DNA of 64,000 bases from Simiduia sp. 21SJ11W-1 (GCF_024138675.1 NZ_CP090959.1:1953501-2017500); one strand, 5' to 3'. Shown: positions 49,269 to 58,926, counted from the stretch's first letter. Numbers and translations are program-made. The notes: generated from the sequence alone by a model not told the origin.

Positions 49269-50876
49269 ATGCAGTATCAATTTGATGTTTTAGTGATCGG
49301 CAGTGGTGCTGCCGGCCTGTCGCTGGCACTTCACCTGGCAGACACCGCCAAGGTTGCCGTACTAAGCAAAGGCCAGCTCCACGAAGGCTCCACCTGGTTT
49401 GCCCAGGGCGGCATAGCGGCGGTGCTCGACGATCAAGACAGCATTGATGCCCATGTAGCCGACACACTGGCAGCCGGCGGAGGCCTGTGCCACCCAGACA
49501 GCGTGCGCTTTACCGTAGAGCGCAGCAAAGCGGCCATTGAATGGTTAATCCAGCAAGGTGTGGATTTCACCAAAAATGGCGGCGCAGACGACTACCACCT
49601 TACCAAAGAAGGCGGCCACAGCCACCGACGCATCATCCACTCGGCCGATGCCACGGGCAAAGCCGTGCTCAGCAGCCTGATAGAGCGGGTAAAGGGCCAC
49701 AGCAATATCACTCTACTTGAGCGCTTCATTGCACTCGATCTGATCACCCAGCCAGACCCCAACTCACGCAAATTGCGCTGCACCGGCGCGTACGTGTACA
49801 ACCCCGGCGATGATCATGTGCACGCCTTTCAAGCAAAATCGGTGGTGCTGGCCACGGGCGGCGCCTCTAAGGTGTACCTTTACACATCTAACCCTGACGG
49901 CGCATCGGGCGACGGCATTGCCATGGCCTGGCGCGCCGGCTGCCGGGTGGCCAACATGGAATTCAACCAATTTCACCCCACGTGCCTGTTTCACCCTAAA
50001 GCCAAGTCTTTTCTGATTACCGAGGCGTTGCGGGGTGAAGGTGCCCACTTAAAGCTGCCCAATGGCGAGCGCTTTATGCACCGCTTTGACGAACGCGAAG
50101 AGCTGGCACCGCGCGACATAGTGGCGCGCGCAATCGACCATGAGATGAAGCGTCTGGGCTCTGACTGCCTGTACCTTGATATTAGCCACAAGCCGCCTGA
50201 GTTTATTGCAGAGCACTTCCCCACTGTGAAATCCCGGTGCCTGGAATTCGGCATCGACATCACCCGCGAACCTATTCCCGTGGTGCCGGCCGCCCACTAC
50301 ACCTGTGGCGGCATTGTGGTAAACGCCCAGGGCCAAACCGATTTATTAAACCTCTATGCCATTGGCGAAACGTCATTTACAGGCTTGCACGGGGCTAATC
50401 GCATGGCCTCTAATTCGCTGCTTGAATGCCTGGTGTATGCGCGTTCGGCAGCGCTCGATATCGCCCAGAAACTGGCCGCCATTCCCGCCCCTCAACCAAG
50501 CCCTGCGTGGGATGAATCGCGAGTTACCGATTCAGATGAAGACGTTGTGATCTCTCACAACTGGGATGAGCTGCGCAGATTCATGTGGGACTACGTGGGC
50601 ATTGTGCGCACCCAAAAGCGCCTTGAGCGCGCAACCCATCGTATTAAGCTTTTGCAAAAAGAAATTGCCGAGTATTACAGCAACTACAAGGTGCGCGGCG
50701 ATTTGATTGAGCTGCGCAACCTGGCGCTGGTGGCCGAATTAATTATCCGCTCGGCCATGGAGCGAAAAGAAAGCCGTGGCCTGCACTACTCGCTGGATCA
50801 CCCAAAACTTGCGCCCGTGGCGCGCGATACTATTTTGGTACCCACCAATTTCGCCGCGCAGGATATTTTTGTATAA
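49269..50876 (+). CDS. nadB: L-aspartate oxidase
   Basis: Oxidises L-aspartate to iminoaspartate, the first step of NAD biosynthesis. The 535-residue flavoprotein has FAD motif [15 protein letters not shown] (about residues 9-23), then [13 protein letters not shown] and the active-site [11 protein letters not shown]-type stretch with catalytic histidine/arginine. [20 protein letters not shown] and [16 protein letters not shown] belong to the succinate dehydrogenase/fumarate reductase flavoprotein superfamily. I chose ATG 49269 over TTG 49257. It is divergent from rpoE, as in Pseudomonas nadB-algU. Confidence 0.95.
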   Translation: MQYQFDVLVIGSGAAGLSLALHLADTAKVAVLSKGQLHEGSTWFAQGGIAAVLDDQDSIDAHVADTLAAGGGLCHPDSVRFTVERSKAAIEWLIQQGVDFTKNGGADDYHLTKEGGHSHRRIIHSADATGKAVLSSLIERVKGHSNITLLERFIALDLITQPDPNSRKLRCTGAYVYNPGDDHVHAFQAKSVVLATGGASKVYLYTSNPDGASGDGIAMAWRAGCRVANMEFNQFHPTCLFHPKAKSFLITEALRGEGAHLKLPNGERFMHRFDEREELAPRDIVARAIDHEMKRLGSDCLYLDISHKPPEFIAEHFPTVKSRCLEFGIDITREPIPVVPAAHYTCGGIVVNAQGQTDLLNLYAIGETSFTGLHGANRMASNSLLECLVYARSAALDIAQKLAAIPAPQPSPAWDESRVTDSDEDVVISHNWDELRRFMWDYVGIVRTQKRLERATHRIKLLQKEIAEYYSNYKVRGDLIELRNLALVAELIIRSAMERKESRGLHYSLDHPKLAPVARDTILVPTNFAAQDIFV

Positions 50877-50891
50877 GCGCGCCGAGGCCAG

Positions 50892-50955
50892 CTTGCGCTA
50901 ATGGGTAGTTGCAATAATAGGAAGTTGAGCTAACTGGAAGTTGCGCTAATGGCGA
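50892..50955. repeat. Four imperfect 16-bp tandem repeats at the nadB/ygfX junction
   Basis: Units begin at 50892, 50908, 50924 and 50940, each close to GTTGCGCTAATGGGAA, with strict 16-base spacing. The last unit runs into the final codons of the minus-strand ygfX gene (stop at 50946). No terminator hairpin is otherwise seen between the convergent nadB and ygfX. Confidence 0.85.
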
Positions 50956-51455
50956 ACAGCGCCTTGGCGCAGCTGAACGCGCAACCGGCGATGGGCTCTG
51001 GCATTGTGGCCATCGGCCCATAGCCAAAGGTACACAGGCAAGTAGCTCGCCTGACGCTTCACTTTTAAAATAATCAGGTAACTGATTACCAGCTGTTCAC
51101 CGGTAAGATTTACAGCTTCCCACTCGCCGGCTGCGCCCAGCCAAAGCCCCTCGTGATTTATACGCAAAAATTTTGCCGATAAATCGCCATTGAATGGCCG
51201 CCGCAAATAGACAAACAGCGCAGTAACAAGCGCCAGCAAAATCAGCAGCCCGCCCCCTAACAAAAGCTCGCCAACCAAGCCTGTGTCCAGCTCCCGGCCG
51301 GCAACCCAAAATATCAGAAGTGCAAATGGCAAGGCGGCGCAAAATAGCCACAAGGTCAGCTTATAGCGACGTTCGAGGCGGCCTGCAGTTAGCGCAAGCT
51401 GAATGACCTCAGGGCTTTGCCTGGAGCCCCGTGTTCGCGCGGATGATTTCGACAA
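50946..51455 (-). CDS. ygfX: YgfX/CptA family membrane protein
   Basis: A protein of up to 169 residues with two transmembrane segments (about 32-51 and 61-84), the second followed by an arginine-rich stretch and a beta-rich cytoplasmic domain. It matches the YgfX family encoded next to sdhE; in E. coli YgfX (CptA) has been reported as a toxin acting on cytoskeletal proteins, paired with SdhE (CptB). The start is uncertain: the furthest one, TTG 51455, overlaps sdhE by 47 bases. Its 3' end runs into the 16-bp repeats. Confidence 0.8.
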   Translation of the reverse strand: MSKSSARTRGSRQSPEVIQLALTAGRLERRYKLTLWLFCAALPFALLIFWVAGRELDTGLVGELLLGGGLLILLALVTALFVYLRRPFNGDLSAKFLRINHEGLWLGAAGEWEAVNLTGEQLVISYLIILKVKRQASYLPVYLWLWADGHNARAHRRLRVQLRQGAVRH

Positions 51456-51660
51456 TGCGCAGCAGCTCCGTGTCCTCTGGGTCTTGACGCTTCAGAAACC
51501 AGCCAAAAAGATCCTGGTCTTCCGACTCAAGCAGCTTCCAGTAACGCTCTTTGTCTTCCTGCGCCAAGCCTGGGTAGATATTTTCCAAAAAGGGCAAGAG
51601 CACCAAATCGAGCTCCAGCATGCCGCGCCGACTGCCCCAAAACAAACGATTTCTCTCCAC
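51409..51660 (-). CDS. sdhE: FAD assembly factor SdhE (succinate dehydrogenase assembly factor 2)
   Basis: An 83-residue helical protein that promotes covalent attachment of FAD to SdhA. The RGMLELD stretch (about residues 12-18) is the conserved RGxxE motif needed for flavinylation, and the later [19 protein letters not shown] is typical of the family. It precedes ygfX with overlap, the usual sdhE-ygfX order, and is divergent from ygfZ as in E. coli and Pseudomonas. Confidence 0.94.
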   Translation of the reverse strand: MERNRLFWGSRRGMLELDLVLLPFLENIYPGLAQEDKERYWKLLESEDQDLFGWFLKRQDPEDTELLRIVEIIRANTGLQAKP

Positions 51661-51830
51661 CCTAGGTCTCCAGCGAACTGCGAAAGGTTACTGCCAAAAC
51701 ACACCCGGCCAGGCAATGTGACGCCCACAGGCAAGCTATGGCAAAATCTCGCTTGCGAAACTACAAGCGATTGGCATTATAGCGACCCGCTACCCCCATT
51801 TCACCCAAAATACCCCAGAGCAACGCAATC

Positions 51831-52868
51831 ATGAACAAGGCTTGGCAGCAATTTATCGCAGATCAGGGCGCCGTGACCGATGCAGCCGGTGTCACCGAGT
51901 GTTTTTCCGAGCAGCCCTATCCACCACTGGGCGCCGAAGTATTGGTAGACGCACAATGTTTACGCGTGCTGGATCTCACAGGCCCTGATTGCATCAAGTT
52001 TCTGCAGGGCCAGATTACCCAAGACGCCCAGCAGCTCGCACAGGCGCGCGGCCTATTTGCAGATCACTGCAACCCCAAAGGCCGCATAGTTGCAAGCTTT
52101 TATGCCTTAGGCCTCGGCGCTGAACACATTCGTATTATTCTGCCCGCAAGCAATGCAGACCACTTTGCCGCCCACCTGAAGAAGTACCTGGTATTTGCCA
52201 AGGCAGAACTGCAGCAACGAGACGACCTCGTGTGTATTGCACTTATGAATTTGAGCGCACAAGCGCTTAGAAGCCTGGCCGGCGAGCTACAGGCTCAAGC
52301 CGCACTAGGCCTGCCCGCCGAGCAAGGCGGCGTGTGCCAACAAGATGAACAAAGCGCCTTTGCAGTTACCGATTCAACCCTGTTGCTCACGCTTAGCGAA
52401 CCCAACGCACAAGGGCTCTGGCAAACTTTGGCGCCCAAAATGGCGCTGGGCGGGCAACGCTATTGGGCTGCCAGCGCAATCGCTGCCGGCGTTGCCTGGG
52501 TAGCTGCGCACAACCGCGAGCACTACACCCCTCACCAGATCAACCATCAGCTCATCAACGCCATCAGCTTTCGCAAAGGATGCTACACAGGCCAGGAAGT
52601 TGTGGCGCGCATGCACTACAAGGCCACGCTCAAAAGCCATGCCTATGGATTTAGCTTAACAAATGATCAACCGATAGAGCCGCAAGCTGTGATTTACGCG
52701 GGCGATGAAAAAGCAGGCACGGTAATCAATGCAGCTGAAACAGGCGCAAACCAATGGCTACTGCTAGCGGAAGTGCGAGATGCACTGGTAAATAGCACCT
52801 TACACGTAGAGGGCGTAAGTGCAGAAAAACTCCATCAGGTACCGCTGCCCTATGCTATAAACAAGTGA
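51831..52868 (+). CDS. ygfZ: Folate-binding iron-sulfur assembly protein YgfZ
   Basis: A 345-residue GcvT-like protein that uses tetrahydrofolate to support assembly of some iron-sulfur enzymes such as MiaB. The conserved motif KGCYTGQE appears within FRKGCYTGQEVVARMHYK (about residues 246-263), with the essential cysteine. The N-terminal GcvT-like part has VLDLTGPDCIKFLQGQ-type sequence. The sdhE-ygfX/ygfZ divergent set is conserved across gammaproteobacteria. Confidence 0.94.
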   Translation: MNKAWQQFIADQGAVTDAAGVTECFSEQPYPPLGAEVLVDAQCLRVLDLTGPDCIKFLQGQITQDAQQLAQARGLFADHCNPKGRIVASFYALGLGAEHIRIILPASNADHFAAHLKKYLVFAKAELQQRDDLVCIALMNLSAQALRSLAGELQAQAALGLPAEQGGVCQQDEQSAFAVTDSTLLLTLSEPNAQGLWQTLAPKMALGGQRYWAASAIAAGVAWVAAHNREHYTPHQINHQLINAISFRKGCYTGQEVVARMHYKATLKSHAYGFSLTNDQPIEPQAVIYAGDEKAGTVINAAETGANQWLLLAEVRDALVNSTLHVEGVSAEKLHQVPLPYAINK

Positions 52869-52897
52869 CGTAATTCGAAAACTTGTGGAGTTTATAA

Positions 52898-53734
52898 ATG
52901 AGCCAATTGGTGGAAAAAGTCAGCCAAGACATCATCGCCGCCCTTGAATCTGACCAATTGGTACTGCCCACCCTGCCCGAGGTGGCCCTGAGGGTAAGGG
53001 AAGTTGCCGAAGACCCGGATGCCAGCATCAACCAGATGAGCAAGGTCATCGGTAGCGATGCAGCCCTTGCCGCTCGGCTTATAAAGGTGGCTAACAGCCC
53101 CCTCCTGCGTGGCAGCCGGGAAATCACCGATCTGCAAATGGCGCTGTCACGCCTCGGCATAGAGTACACCTGCAATATTGCCACCGGCCTTGCCATGTCT
53201 CAGATGTTTCAGGCCACCAGCGACTTGGTAGACAAGCGAATGCGCGATGTGTGGACCCGCTCCAGTGAAGTTGCCGGTATTTGCCATGTAATGTGCAAGC
53301 ACCGCACCAAGTTGCGGCCAGATCAGGCAACACTCGCAGGGCTGGTACACCGCATAGGCGTACTGCCTATTCTTACCTACGCCGAGGAAAACCCGAGCCT
53401 GCTGCGCGACAGCTTCACACTGGATACCGTGATAGAAGCACTCAACGGCCCCATTGGCGATCGCATATTAAAGCACTGGGCATTCCCAGAGCCGCTCATT
53501 CACATTCCCACCCTGCACATGCAGTTTGAGCGCCAGGCACCTGAAGCCGACTACGCAGACATAGTGACCGTGGCGGTGTTGCAGAGCTATATGGGCTCAA
53601 ACCACCCGCTGGCCAGTGTGGATTACAGCAGCGTAACCGCCTTTGGTCGCCTGGGGCTCGATTCAGATATGGAAAATGCCGAAGGCGATGATTTAAGCGC
53701 CGAAATGGAAGCCGCTATGGCAATGCTGCAATAG
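52898..53734 (+). CDS. HDOD domain protein
   Basis: A 278-residue protein formed mainly by an HDOD domain, a metal-free relative of HD phosphohydrolases used in signalling. Typical stretches are LPTLPEVALRVREVAEDPD, VIGSDAALAARLIKVANSP and ALSRLGIEYTCNIA. The H-D metal pair is absent; LVHRIGVLPIL replaces the usual LLHDIG. The C-terminus is acidic. It follows ygfZ by 29 bases, perhaps in the same operon. Function unknown; HDOD proteins often act in two-component or cyclic-di-GMP pathways. Confidence 0.88.
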   Translation: MSQLVEKVSQDIIAALESDQLVLPTLPEVALRVREVAEDPDASINQMSKVIGSDAALAARLIKVANSPLLRGSREITDLQMALSRLGIEYTCNIATGLAMSQMFQATSDLVDKRMRDVWTRSSEVAGICHVMCKHRTKLRPDQATLAGLVHRIGVLPILTYAEENPSLLRDSFTLDTVIEALNGPIGDRILKHWAFPEPLIHIPTLHMQFERQAPEADYADIVTVAVLQSYMGSNHPLASVDYSSVTAFGRLGLDSDMENAEGDDLSAEMEAAMAMLQ

Positions 53735-53742
53735 CTGCCAAC

Positions 53743-54468
53743 TTAATTATCTGAGAACAATGCCGGGGGCTCCGGCAATGCCCGCCAATCTACCTGCCCC
53801 CTGCCCCATTCGGCCAACTGAGCGTTGGCCAAATCAAAACACGCAGAGCCAATAAACGCGCAAAAATCCTTACCCGCCTTGGTGGCGCCCAGTGGGCTTG
53901 GGTGTGAGGTTTTAATCACGCGGTGGCGCTCGCCATCTACTGCCGCACATACGCCGTGAGCAAATCGCCCCCAGGCCAAAAACACCACAGGGTGTGATTG
54001 ATTATTTACGGCCTCAATACACCGCTGGGTAAACGCAAGCCAGCCTCGCTTGGCGTGCGAACCTGCCTGGCCCTGCTCTACGGTGAGCGATGCATTTAAT
54101 AACAGCACGCCCTGATTGGCCCATGCGGTTAAATCGCCAGACTCGGGCCAAGGGCCTTTACCAAATATTTCTTTATAAATATTTTTAAGGCTGGGCGGCA
54201 AGGCAACACCAGCGGGCACGCTAAAACTTAGCCCATGGGCCTGGCCTGGCCCGTGGTATGGGTCTTGCCCCACAATCACTACTTTTACCTGATCAAGTGG
54301 CGTGTGCAAAAACGCGGTAAACCAGGAATCTGACGGCGGAAAAACAGTTTTACCGGCGCGCTTTTCGCTTTGCAAAAACGCCCTTAGCTCACCCATGTAA
54401 GGCTTTGCAAACTCCTGCTCGAATACAGACCGCCAACCGTCATCCAGCTGTTCCAAAATATTAGCCAC
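53743..54468 (-). CDS. ung: Uracil-DNA glycosylase (family 1)
   Basis: Removes uracil from DNA as the first step of base-excision repair. The 241-residue protein has the water-activating motif VVIVGQDPYHGPGQAHGLSF (about residues 61-80) and the DNA-intercalating HPSPLG motif near 190. GVLLLNASLTVEQGQAGSHA also fits. The 3' end faces the HDOD gene with only eight bases between the two stop codons. It is monocistronic by spacing, 66 bases downstream of lysS with a terminator between them. Confidence 0.96.
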   Translation of the reverse strand: MANILEQLDDGWRSVFEQEFAKPYMGELRAFLQSEKRAGKTVFPPSDSWFTAFLHTPLDQVKVVIVGQDPYHGPGQAHGLSFSVPAGVALPPSLKNIYKEIFGKGPWPESGDLTAWANQGVLLLNASLTVEQGQAGSHAKRGWLAFTQRCIEAVNNQSHPVVFLAWGRFAHGVCAAVDGERHRVIKTSHPSPLGATKAGKDFCAFIGSACFDLANAQLAEWGRGQVDWRALPEPPALFSDN

Positions 54469-54504
54469 AGCGCTTCCTTAAATATTTACACAACCTCAAG
54501 GGTT

Positions 54505-54530
54505 AAAAAAAGCCGCTAAGCGGCTTTTTG
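54505..54530 (-). terminator. Rho-independent terminator after lysS
   Basis: AAAAAGCCGC pairs with GCGGCTTTTT around TAA. On the minus strand it lies directly after the lysS stop and is followed by a T-run. Confidence 0.88.
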
Positions 54531-54534
54531 TTTT

Positions 54535-56022
54535 TTACTCTGGCCGCATATGCGGGAACAGCAGTACATCCCGGATAGATGGCGAATCCGTAAGCAGCAT
54601 AACCAGCCGATCAATGCCAATGCCTTCACCTGCTGTGGGCGGTAAACCGTACTCCAAGGCGCGCACATAGTCGGCATCGTAGTGCATGGCTTCATCGTCA
54701 CCGGCATCTTTTTCACGCACCTGCTGCATGAAACGCTCCGCCTGATCTTCGGCATCGTTCAGCTCGGAAAAGCCGTTTGCCAGCTCCCGCCCACCCACGA
54801 AAAACTCGAAGCGGTCTGTAACGAAGGGGTTGTCATCGTTGCGGCGGGCAAGTGGCGATACTTCAGCCGGGTATTCGGTAATGAAGGTGGGCTGAATTAA
54901 CTTGTGCTCGGCAGTTTCTTCAAAAATTTCAATTTGAACTTTGCCCAGGCCCCAGGTTTCTTTCACATCGATTTTCAGTTTGCGGGCAATCGCGGTGGCG
55001 CTGGCCAAATTGTTTAATTGCTCGCGCTCAATGCCTGAATTGTATTTCAAAATGGCATCTACCACAGAGATACGATCAAAAGGCTTGGCAAAATCAAACT
55101 CCGTACCCTGATAACTAAAGGCCGTTGAACCACGTACTTCTACTGCCAGCTTGCGCAGCATATCTTCGGTGAGATCCATCAGGTCTTTATAATCGGCGTA
55201 GGCCTGGTAGAACTCCAGCATGGTGAACTCTGGGTTGTGCCGGGTAGATAAACCCTCGTTGCGGAAGTTGCGGTTGATTTCATAAACCCGCTCATAGCCA
55301 CCCACAACCAAACGCTTCAAATACAGCTCAGGCGCAATACGCAAAAACATCTCAACGTCCAGGGCGTTGTGATGGGTAACAAAAGGCTTGGCCGACGCGC
55401 CACCGGGAATCACATGCAGCATGGGAGTTTCCACTTCCATGTAGTCTGCCTGATTCAAATACTGACGGATAAAGCTGATCACCTTGGAGCGGGTGCGAAA
55501 TACGTCGCGCACCTCGGGGTTTACCATCAAATCTACATAGCGCTGGCGGTAACGGATTTCCTGGTCACTCAAGCCGTGGAATTTGTCAGGCAGCGGGCGC
55601 AGGGCCTTGGTGAGTAACTGGAACTCACCCAAGTTTACATAGAGATCGCCCTTGCCGGATTTGTGCAGCTGGCCTTTAACGCCCACCAGATCGCCGATAT
55701 CCCACATGCCGGTGGTTGCTTTTAAGTTTTTCTGCGCTTCTTTATCAGCGTAAAGCTGTATCTGGCCGCTGCCATCTTGCAGCACGAAAAACGGGCCGCG
55801 CTTTGCCATAATGCGGCCAGCCACAGAGGCGATATTACCGAGCGCCTCGAGCTCTTCTTTCGATTTATCCCCAAACTCTGCCTGCAGATCAGCGGCTTTG
55901 TGCTCACGACGAAAATCGTTTGGGAAGGCATTACCCTTCTCGCGAATGGCCGTTAATTTTGCCCGGCGCTCGGCGATCAAGCGGTTTTCATCTGGTGCGG
56001 GAGTTTGGTTGTCGTTACTCAT
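54535..56022 (-). CDS. lysS: Lysyl-tRNA synthetase (class II)
   Basis: Charges tRNA-Lys with lysine. The 495-residue protein has an N-terminal OB-fold anticodon-binding domain ([20 protein letters not shown], about residues 67-86). The class II catalytic domain has motif 2 ([20 protein letters not shown]) and motif 3 near the end ([11 protein letters not shown]). I chose ATG 56022, which matches the E. coli N-terminal context, over GTG 56031. It follows prfB by 20 bases, the conserved prfB-lysS pair, and ends at a terminator. Confidence 0.96.
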   Translation of the reverse strand: MSNDNQTPAPDENRLIAERRAKLTAIREKGNAFPNDFRREHKAADLQAEFGDKSKEELEALGNIASVAGRIMAKRGPFFVLQDGSGQIQLYADKEAQKNLKATTGMWDIGDLVGVKGQLHKSGKGDLYVNLGEFQLLTKALRPLPDKFHGLSDQEIRYRQRYVDLMVNPEVRDVFRTRSKVISFIRQYLNQADYMEVETPMLHVIPGGASAKPFVTHHNALDVEMFLRIAPELYLKRLVVGGYERVYEINRNFRNEGLSTRHNPEFTMLEFYQAYADYKDLMDLTEDMLRKLAVEVRGSTAFSYQGTEFDFAKPFDRISVVDAILKYNSGIEREQLNNLASATAIARKLKIDVKETWGLGKVQIEIFEETAEHKLIQPTFITEYPAEVSPLARRNDDNPFVTDRFEFFVGGRELANGFSELNDAEDQAERFMQQVREKDAGDDEAMHYDADYVRALEYGLPPTAGEGIGIDRLVMLLTDSPSIRDVLLFPHMRPE

Positions 56023-56042
56023 GTTAGGCACTCGTTAATGAA

Positions 56043-57138
56043 TTACAGGCCAGCCTTCAGGCTTGCCTCGATAAACTGATCCAGATCACCGTCTAGCACT
56101 GCCTGACAGTTACTGGTTTGAACGCTGGTGCGCAAATCTTTGATGCGCGAATCATCCAGCACGTAAGAGCGAATCTGGCTGCCCCAACCGATGTCGGCTT
56201 TGCCGTCTTCCAGTGCCTGTTTGTCTGCCGAGCGCTTTTGCATCTCAAGCTCGTACAAACGCGCACGCAGCATTTTCCAGGCTTTGTCGCGGTTTTGGTG
56301 CTGGGAGCGTTCGCTCTGGCACTGTACTACGGTGTTAGTGGGTTCGTGGGTCAAGCGAACTGCAGAGTCTGTTTTGTTAACGTGCTGACCACCGGCACCG
56401 GAGGCGCGGTAGGTATCGGTACGCACATCAGAGGGGTTTATGTCGATTTCGAAATTGTCATCAATTTCCGGCGACACAAACACCGAGCTGAATGAGGTGT
56501 GGCGCCTGTTGCCTGAATCAAAGGGCGACTTACGCACCAATCGGTGTACCCCTGTTTCAGTGCGCAACCAACCGAAAGCGTACTCGCCTTCAAAATAAAT
56601 GGTGGCGCTTTTAATGCCCGCCACTTCGCCGGCCGACACTTCTTCAAGGGTGGTTTTAAAGCCTTTGGCCTCGCCCCAACGCAAATACATACGCAACAGC
56701 ATCTCGGCCCAATCTTGCGCCTCGGTACCGCCAGAGCCTGCTTGAATATCCAGGTAGGCGTTGTTGGCATCCATCTCGCCGGAAAACATCCGGCGGAACT
56801 CCAATACCGCTAACTGGGCCTCTAAGGCCTCAATGTCTGCAGCCACGGCATCTACCGAATCCTGGTCTTGTTCTTCAACGGCCATATCCAGCAGATCGCG
56901 GCTATCGGCAACACCTGAGTCAAGCTTTTCAATGGTGCTCACTACAGCTTCCAGCGAGGCTCGCTCACGCCCCAAGGCCTGGGCACGTTCTTGATCGTTC
57001 CAGACATCTGGCTCGGCCAGTTCCAGCTCTACTTCAGCGAGCCGCTCTTTTTTGGTGGCATAGTCAAAGGTACCCCCTAAGCACGTCGGTGCGCGCTTGA
57101 AGGTCTTTTAATGCGTTGAGAAGAGGATTGATTTCCAT
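56043..57138 (-). CDS. prfB: Peptide chain release factor 2, expressed by programmed +1 frameshift
   Basis: Releases peptides at UGA and UAA. Frame 0 starts at ATG 57138 and reads [20 protein letters not shown], then RGYL and an in-frame TGA at 57064-57066. The slippery site CTT TGA C, preceded three bases earlier by AGGGGG, matches the E. coli autoregulatory frameshift. A +1 shift continues as [20 protein letters not shown] and then joins the long frame. The SPF codon-recognition motif (RKSPFDSG) and GGQ ([12 protein letters not shown]) are present. The combined product is about 364 residues, the normal RF2 length. lysS follows. Confidence 0.96.
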
Positions 57139-57235
57139 GCAGCCCCGTAAGCCCCAGGTGGGCGAAATATCGAAAGGCGCGGATTGTACCCCACAGCCAC
57201 GCTCTCACCAAGTATGGCTGCAGGGAAATGCCCTG

Positions 57236-58405
57236 CTAAACCAAGGCGTTTAACAGCCAGCCCATCACCAGGATTTGCGGCAAGGTGTACAGTGGCAAGG
57301 CGAGCGCCAAACGCCAAGATCCGGTGGTATCGCGCAGCGACATTATCTCGGTGTAATCCGTTGAAACACCGGCCATCATGAAGGTGAAACCATTGCCCGG
57401 GGCGTCTGCCCGAGTCACCAGTTCAGCGGCCAGCGGTGTAGAGCCCTCTGAGCACACTTCTATAATGGTGGCGGCAACCAGCGTGGCTGCCAAGCCCAAA
57501 AGCGTGGGGCCAAACCACTGCTCAAATACGGCGGTGTCTACGAAGGTTCTGACCAACGCCGCCAGAATCACGCCCACCAGCAACCAGCGCAGCACCATTG
57601 CCGAACCCTTAAGGCCATCCCATAAGATGTCTGGCACCAGCTGCCACTGCCAATTTATGGCCTGCCAGCGCTGCTTTAAGTCAGACGGCCAGTGATAACC
57701 GGCTTCCTGTTTAACTGTGTTGGGGTTGGCTGGCAATTTGCCGCGGGCCACCAACCTGTCTACCCACCAGCCGGTGCAGAGCGCCACCAAGAGCGATAAA
57801 CCAATAAAAAGCGCCGTGAGCGGCAGCCCTATGAGCGACACCATAATGATGGTGAGAGATAGCGAATTCCAGGGCGTTGCAATCAAAAAGGCCATTACCT
57901 GGCCAAGGCTGGCGCCGCGCTTGTAGAGCTGCATGCCCACCATCAAAACGCCGTGAGAGCATAAATCCAATGCCAGGCCCGCACCGGTGGCTCTCAGCAA
58001 GCCACGTTTGGAGCCACCCTCACCCAACACACCCATAATCAGGGCCTGGGGTACGCGCGCCAGCACGCCCACAAACACCGCGGCCAACACTATGCCCCAC
58101 CACATGGTATTCATGAGTTCAAACACCGTATGGCTGGCTACACCAAGGTAGCCCCGGAGGCTGCCTTGATTCGCCAAGGCCTCATGCCCAACCACCAGGT
58201 AGGTGCCGTAGAGCAATGCCACCACACACAAACCGCCCCACAATAAATAATCAATACGCTTGGCGCCGCCAGGCGAATCACAGCAACCGCCTGAGGAGTC
58301 TGGGGCGCTTTGCCCGCGGCCCTGTAGGGTTGATGGCTCGCAACAGCCGGGCTTTACCTCAGCCTTTTCACTTGCAGGGCCACAACATTTGGATTCACCG
58401 GTCAT
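57236..58405 (-). CDS. SO_0444-type Cu/Zn efflux permease
   Basis: A 389-residue multi-helix permease related to ArsP. The N-terminus carries three CC pairs (residues 7-8, 21-22, 41-42) before the first membrane helix, likely metal-capturing. About eight to ten hydrophobic helices follow, with two related halves containing ALDLCSHGVLMVG and IIEVCSEGSTPLA, each with a membrane cysteine. The best match I recall is the SO_0444 family of Cu/Zn efflux transporters. ATG 58405 has GAGGTG upstream and overlaps the merR stop by 11 bases, so the pair is coupled. Substrate inferred from family and from the CueR-like regulator. Confidence 0.85.
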   Translation of the reverse strand: MTGESKCCGPASEKAEVKPGCCEPSTLQGRGQSAPDSSGGCCDSPGGAKRIDYLLWGGLCVVALLYGTYLVVGHEALANQGSLRGYLGVASHTVFELMNTMWWGIVLAAVFVGVLARVPQALIMGVLGEGGSKRGLLRATGAGLALDLCSHGVLMVGMQLYKRGASLGQVMAFLIATPWNSLSLTIIMVSLIGLPLTALFIGLSLLVALCTGWWVDRLVARGKLPANPNTVKQEAGYHWPSDLKQRWQAINWQWQLVPDILWDGLKGSAMVLRWLLVGVILAALVRTFVDTAVFEQWFGPTLLGLAATLVAATIIEVCSEGSTPLAAELVTRADAPGNGFTFMMAGVSTDYTEIMSLRDTTGSWRLALALPLYTLPQILVMGWLLNALV

Positions 58406-58823
58406 GCTGCACCTCACTATTTGCGCTGTCAAAATTTGCCGCCGCCAAACGGTCTAAAATCGCACAGCGGTTGCCTTCACGGCCATCGCAGGATTGCCAC
58501 AGCTCGCTTAAGGTGGCCTCAAGTCGTTCAAGCTCCAACCGTTTTTGCCGCAACTCGGCAAGTTTTTCTCCCACCAAATGCTTCACCCGCGCACTGTGGC
58601 TGCCTTTTTTACGGTACATATTCAACAAGCGGCCAGACTCCTGAACGGTAAACCCCACGGCCCGGGCGTGTTGTAAGAAGCACAGGTGATCGAGATTATC
58701 GCGGCTATAGATGCGGTAGCCATTGTGTGCGCTGCGCTGAGGTGCCACCAACCCCTGGGCCTCATAATAACGTATGGCTTTAGGCGAGAGCCCCGTTACC
58801 TTGGCAACATCTTGAATCTGCAC
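58395..58823 (-). CDS. MerR-family regulator, CueR-like Cu(I)/Ag(I) sensor
   Basis: A 142-residue MerR protein. The DNA-binding domain starts MQIQDVAKVTGLSPKAIRYYEAQGL. The dimer helix leads to a metal loop with C112 and C120 (C-x7-C), the same spacing and numbering as the CueR cysteines, which points to monovalent metal sensing. The start is GTG 58823 behind AGGAGG. The gene lies directly upstream of the efflux permease and has a CueR-type promoter and an unusual leader. It should activate its own operon when copper or silver is present. Confidence 0.9.
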   Translation of the reverse strand: MQIQDVAKVTGLSPKAIRYYEAQGLVAPQRSAHNGYRIYSRDNLDHLCFLQHARAVGFTVQESGRLLNMYRKKGSHSARVKHLVGEKLAELRQKRLELERLEATLSELWQSCDGREGNRCAILDRLAAANFDSANSEVQHDR

Positions 58824-58832
58824 ACTGCCTCC

Positions 58833-58873
58833 TTACACGCTGCATAGGGCGTGTAAAAATTTGTAATACACGC
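58833..58873 (-). promoter_or_regulatory. Leader of merR with competing hairpins next to the ribosome binding site
   Basis: Three complementary arms lie in the transcript leader. In RNA order they are A GCGTGTA (58873-58867), B TTACACGC (58856-58849) and C GCGTGTAA (58840-58833). B can pair with A or with C but not both. C ends beside the AAGGAGG ribosome binding site, so the B-C hairpin could limit translation and A-B would free it. This is a structural inference. Confidence 0.55.
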
Positions 58874-58895
58874 TTTAGACTCACAATTTAAACGC

Positions 58896-58926
58896 AGTAT
58901 GAACCTTGCCCCAGGGGCAAGGTCAA
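58896..58926 (-). promoter_or_regulatory. MerR/CueR-type promoter and operator
   Basis: On the minus strand TTGACC (58921-58926) and CATACT (58896-58901) are separated by 19 bases, the long spacer that MerR-family activators need. The spacer region holds a perfect 21-bp dyad, ACCTTGCCCC and GGGGCAAGGT around one central A (58903-58923), a copper-responsive CueR/HmrR-type operator. It drives merR and the permease. Confidence 0.88.

Noticed and set aside
58833-58856. Operator for the MerR regulator
   Set aside because: The true MerR-type dyad with a 19-bp spacer is at 58903-58923; this palindrome lies downstream, within the likely leader, and has a different sequence.
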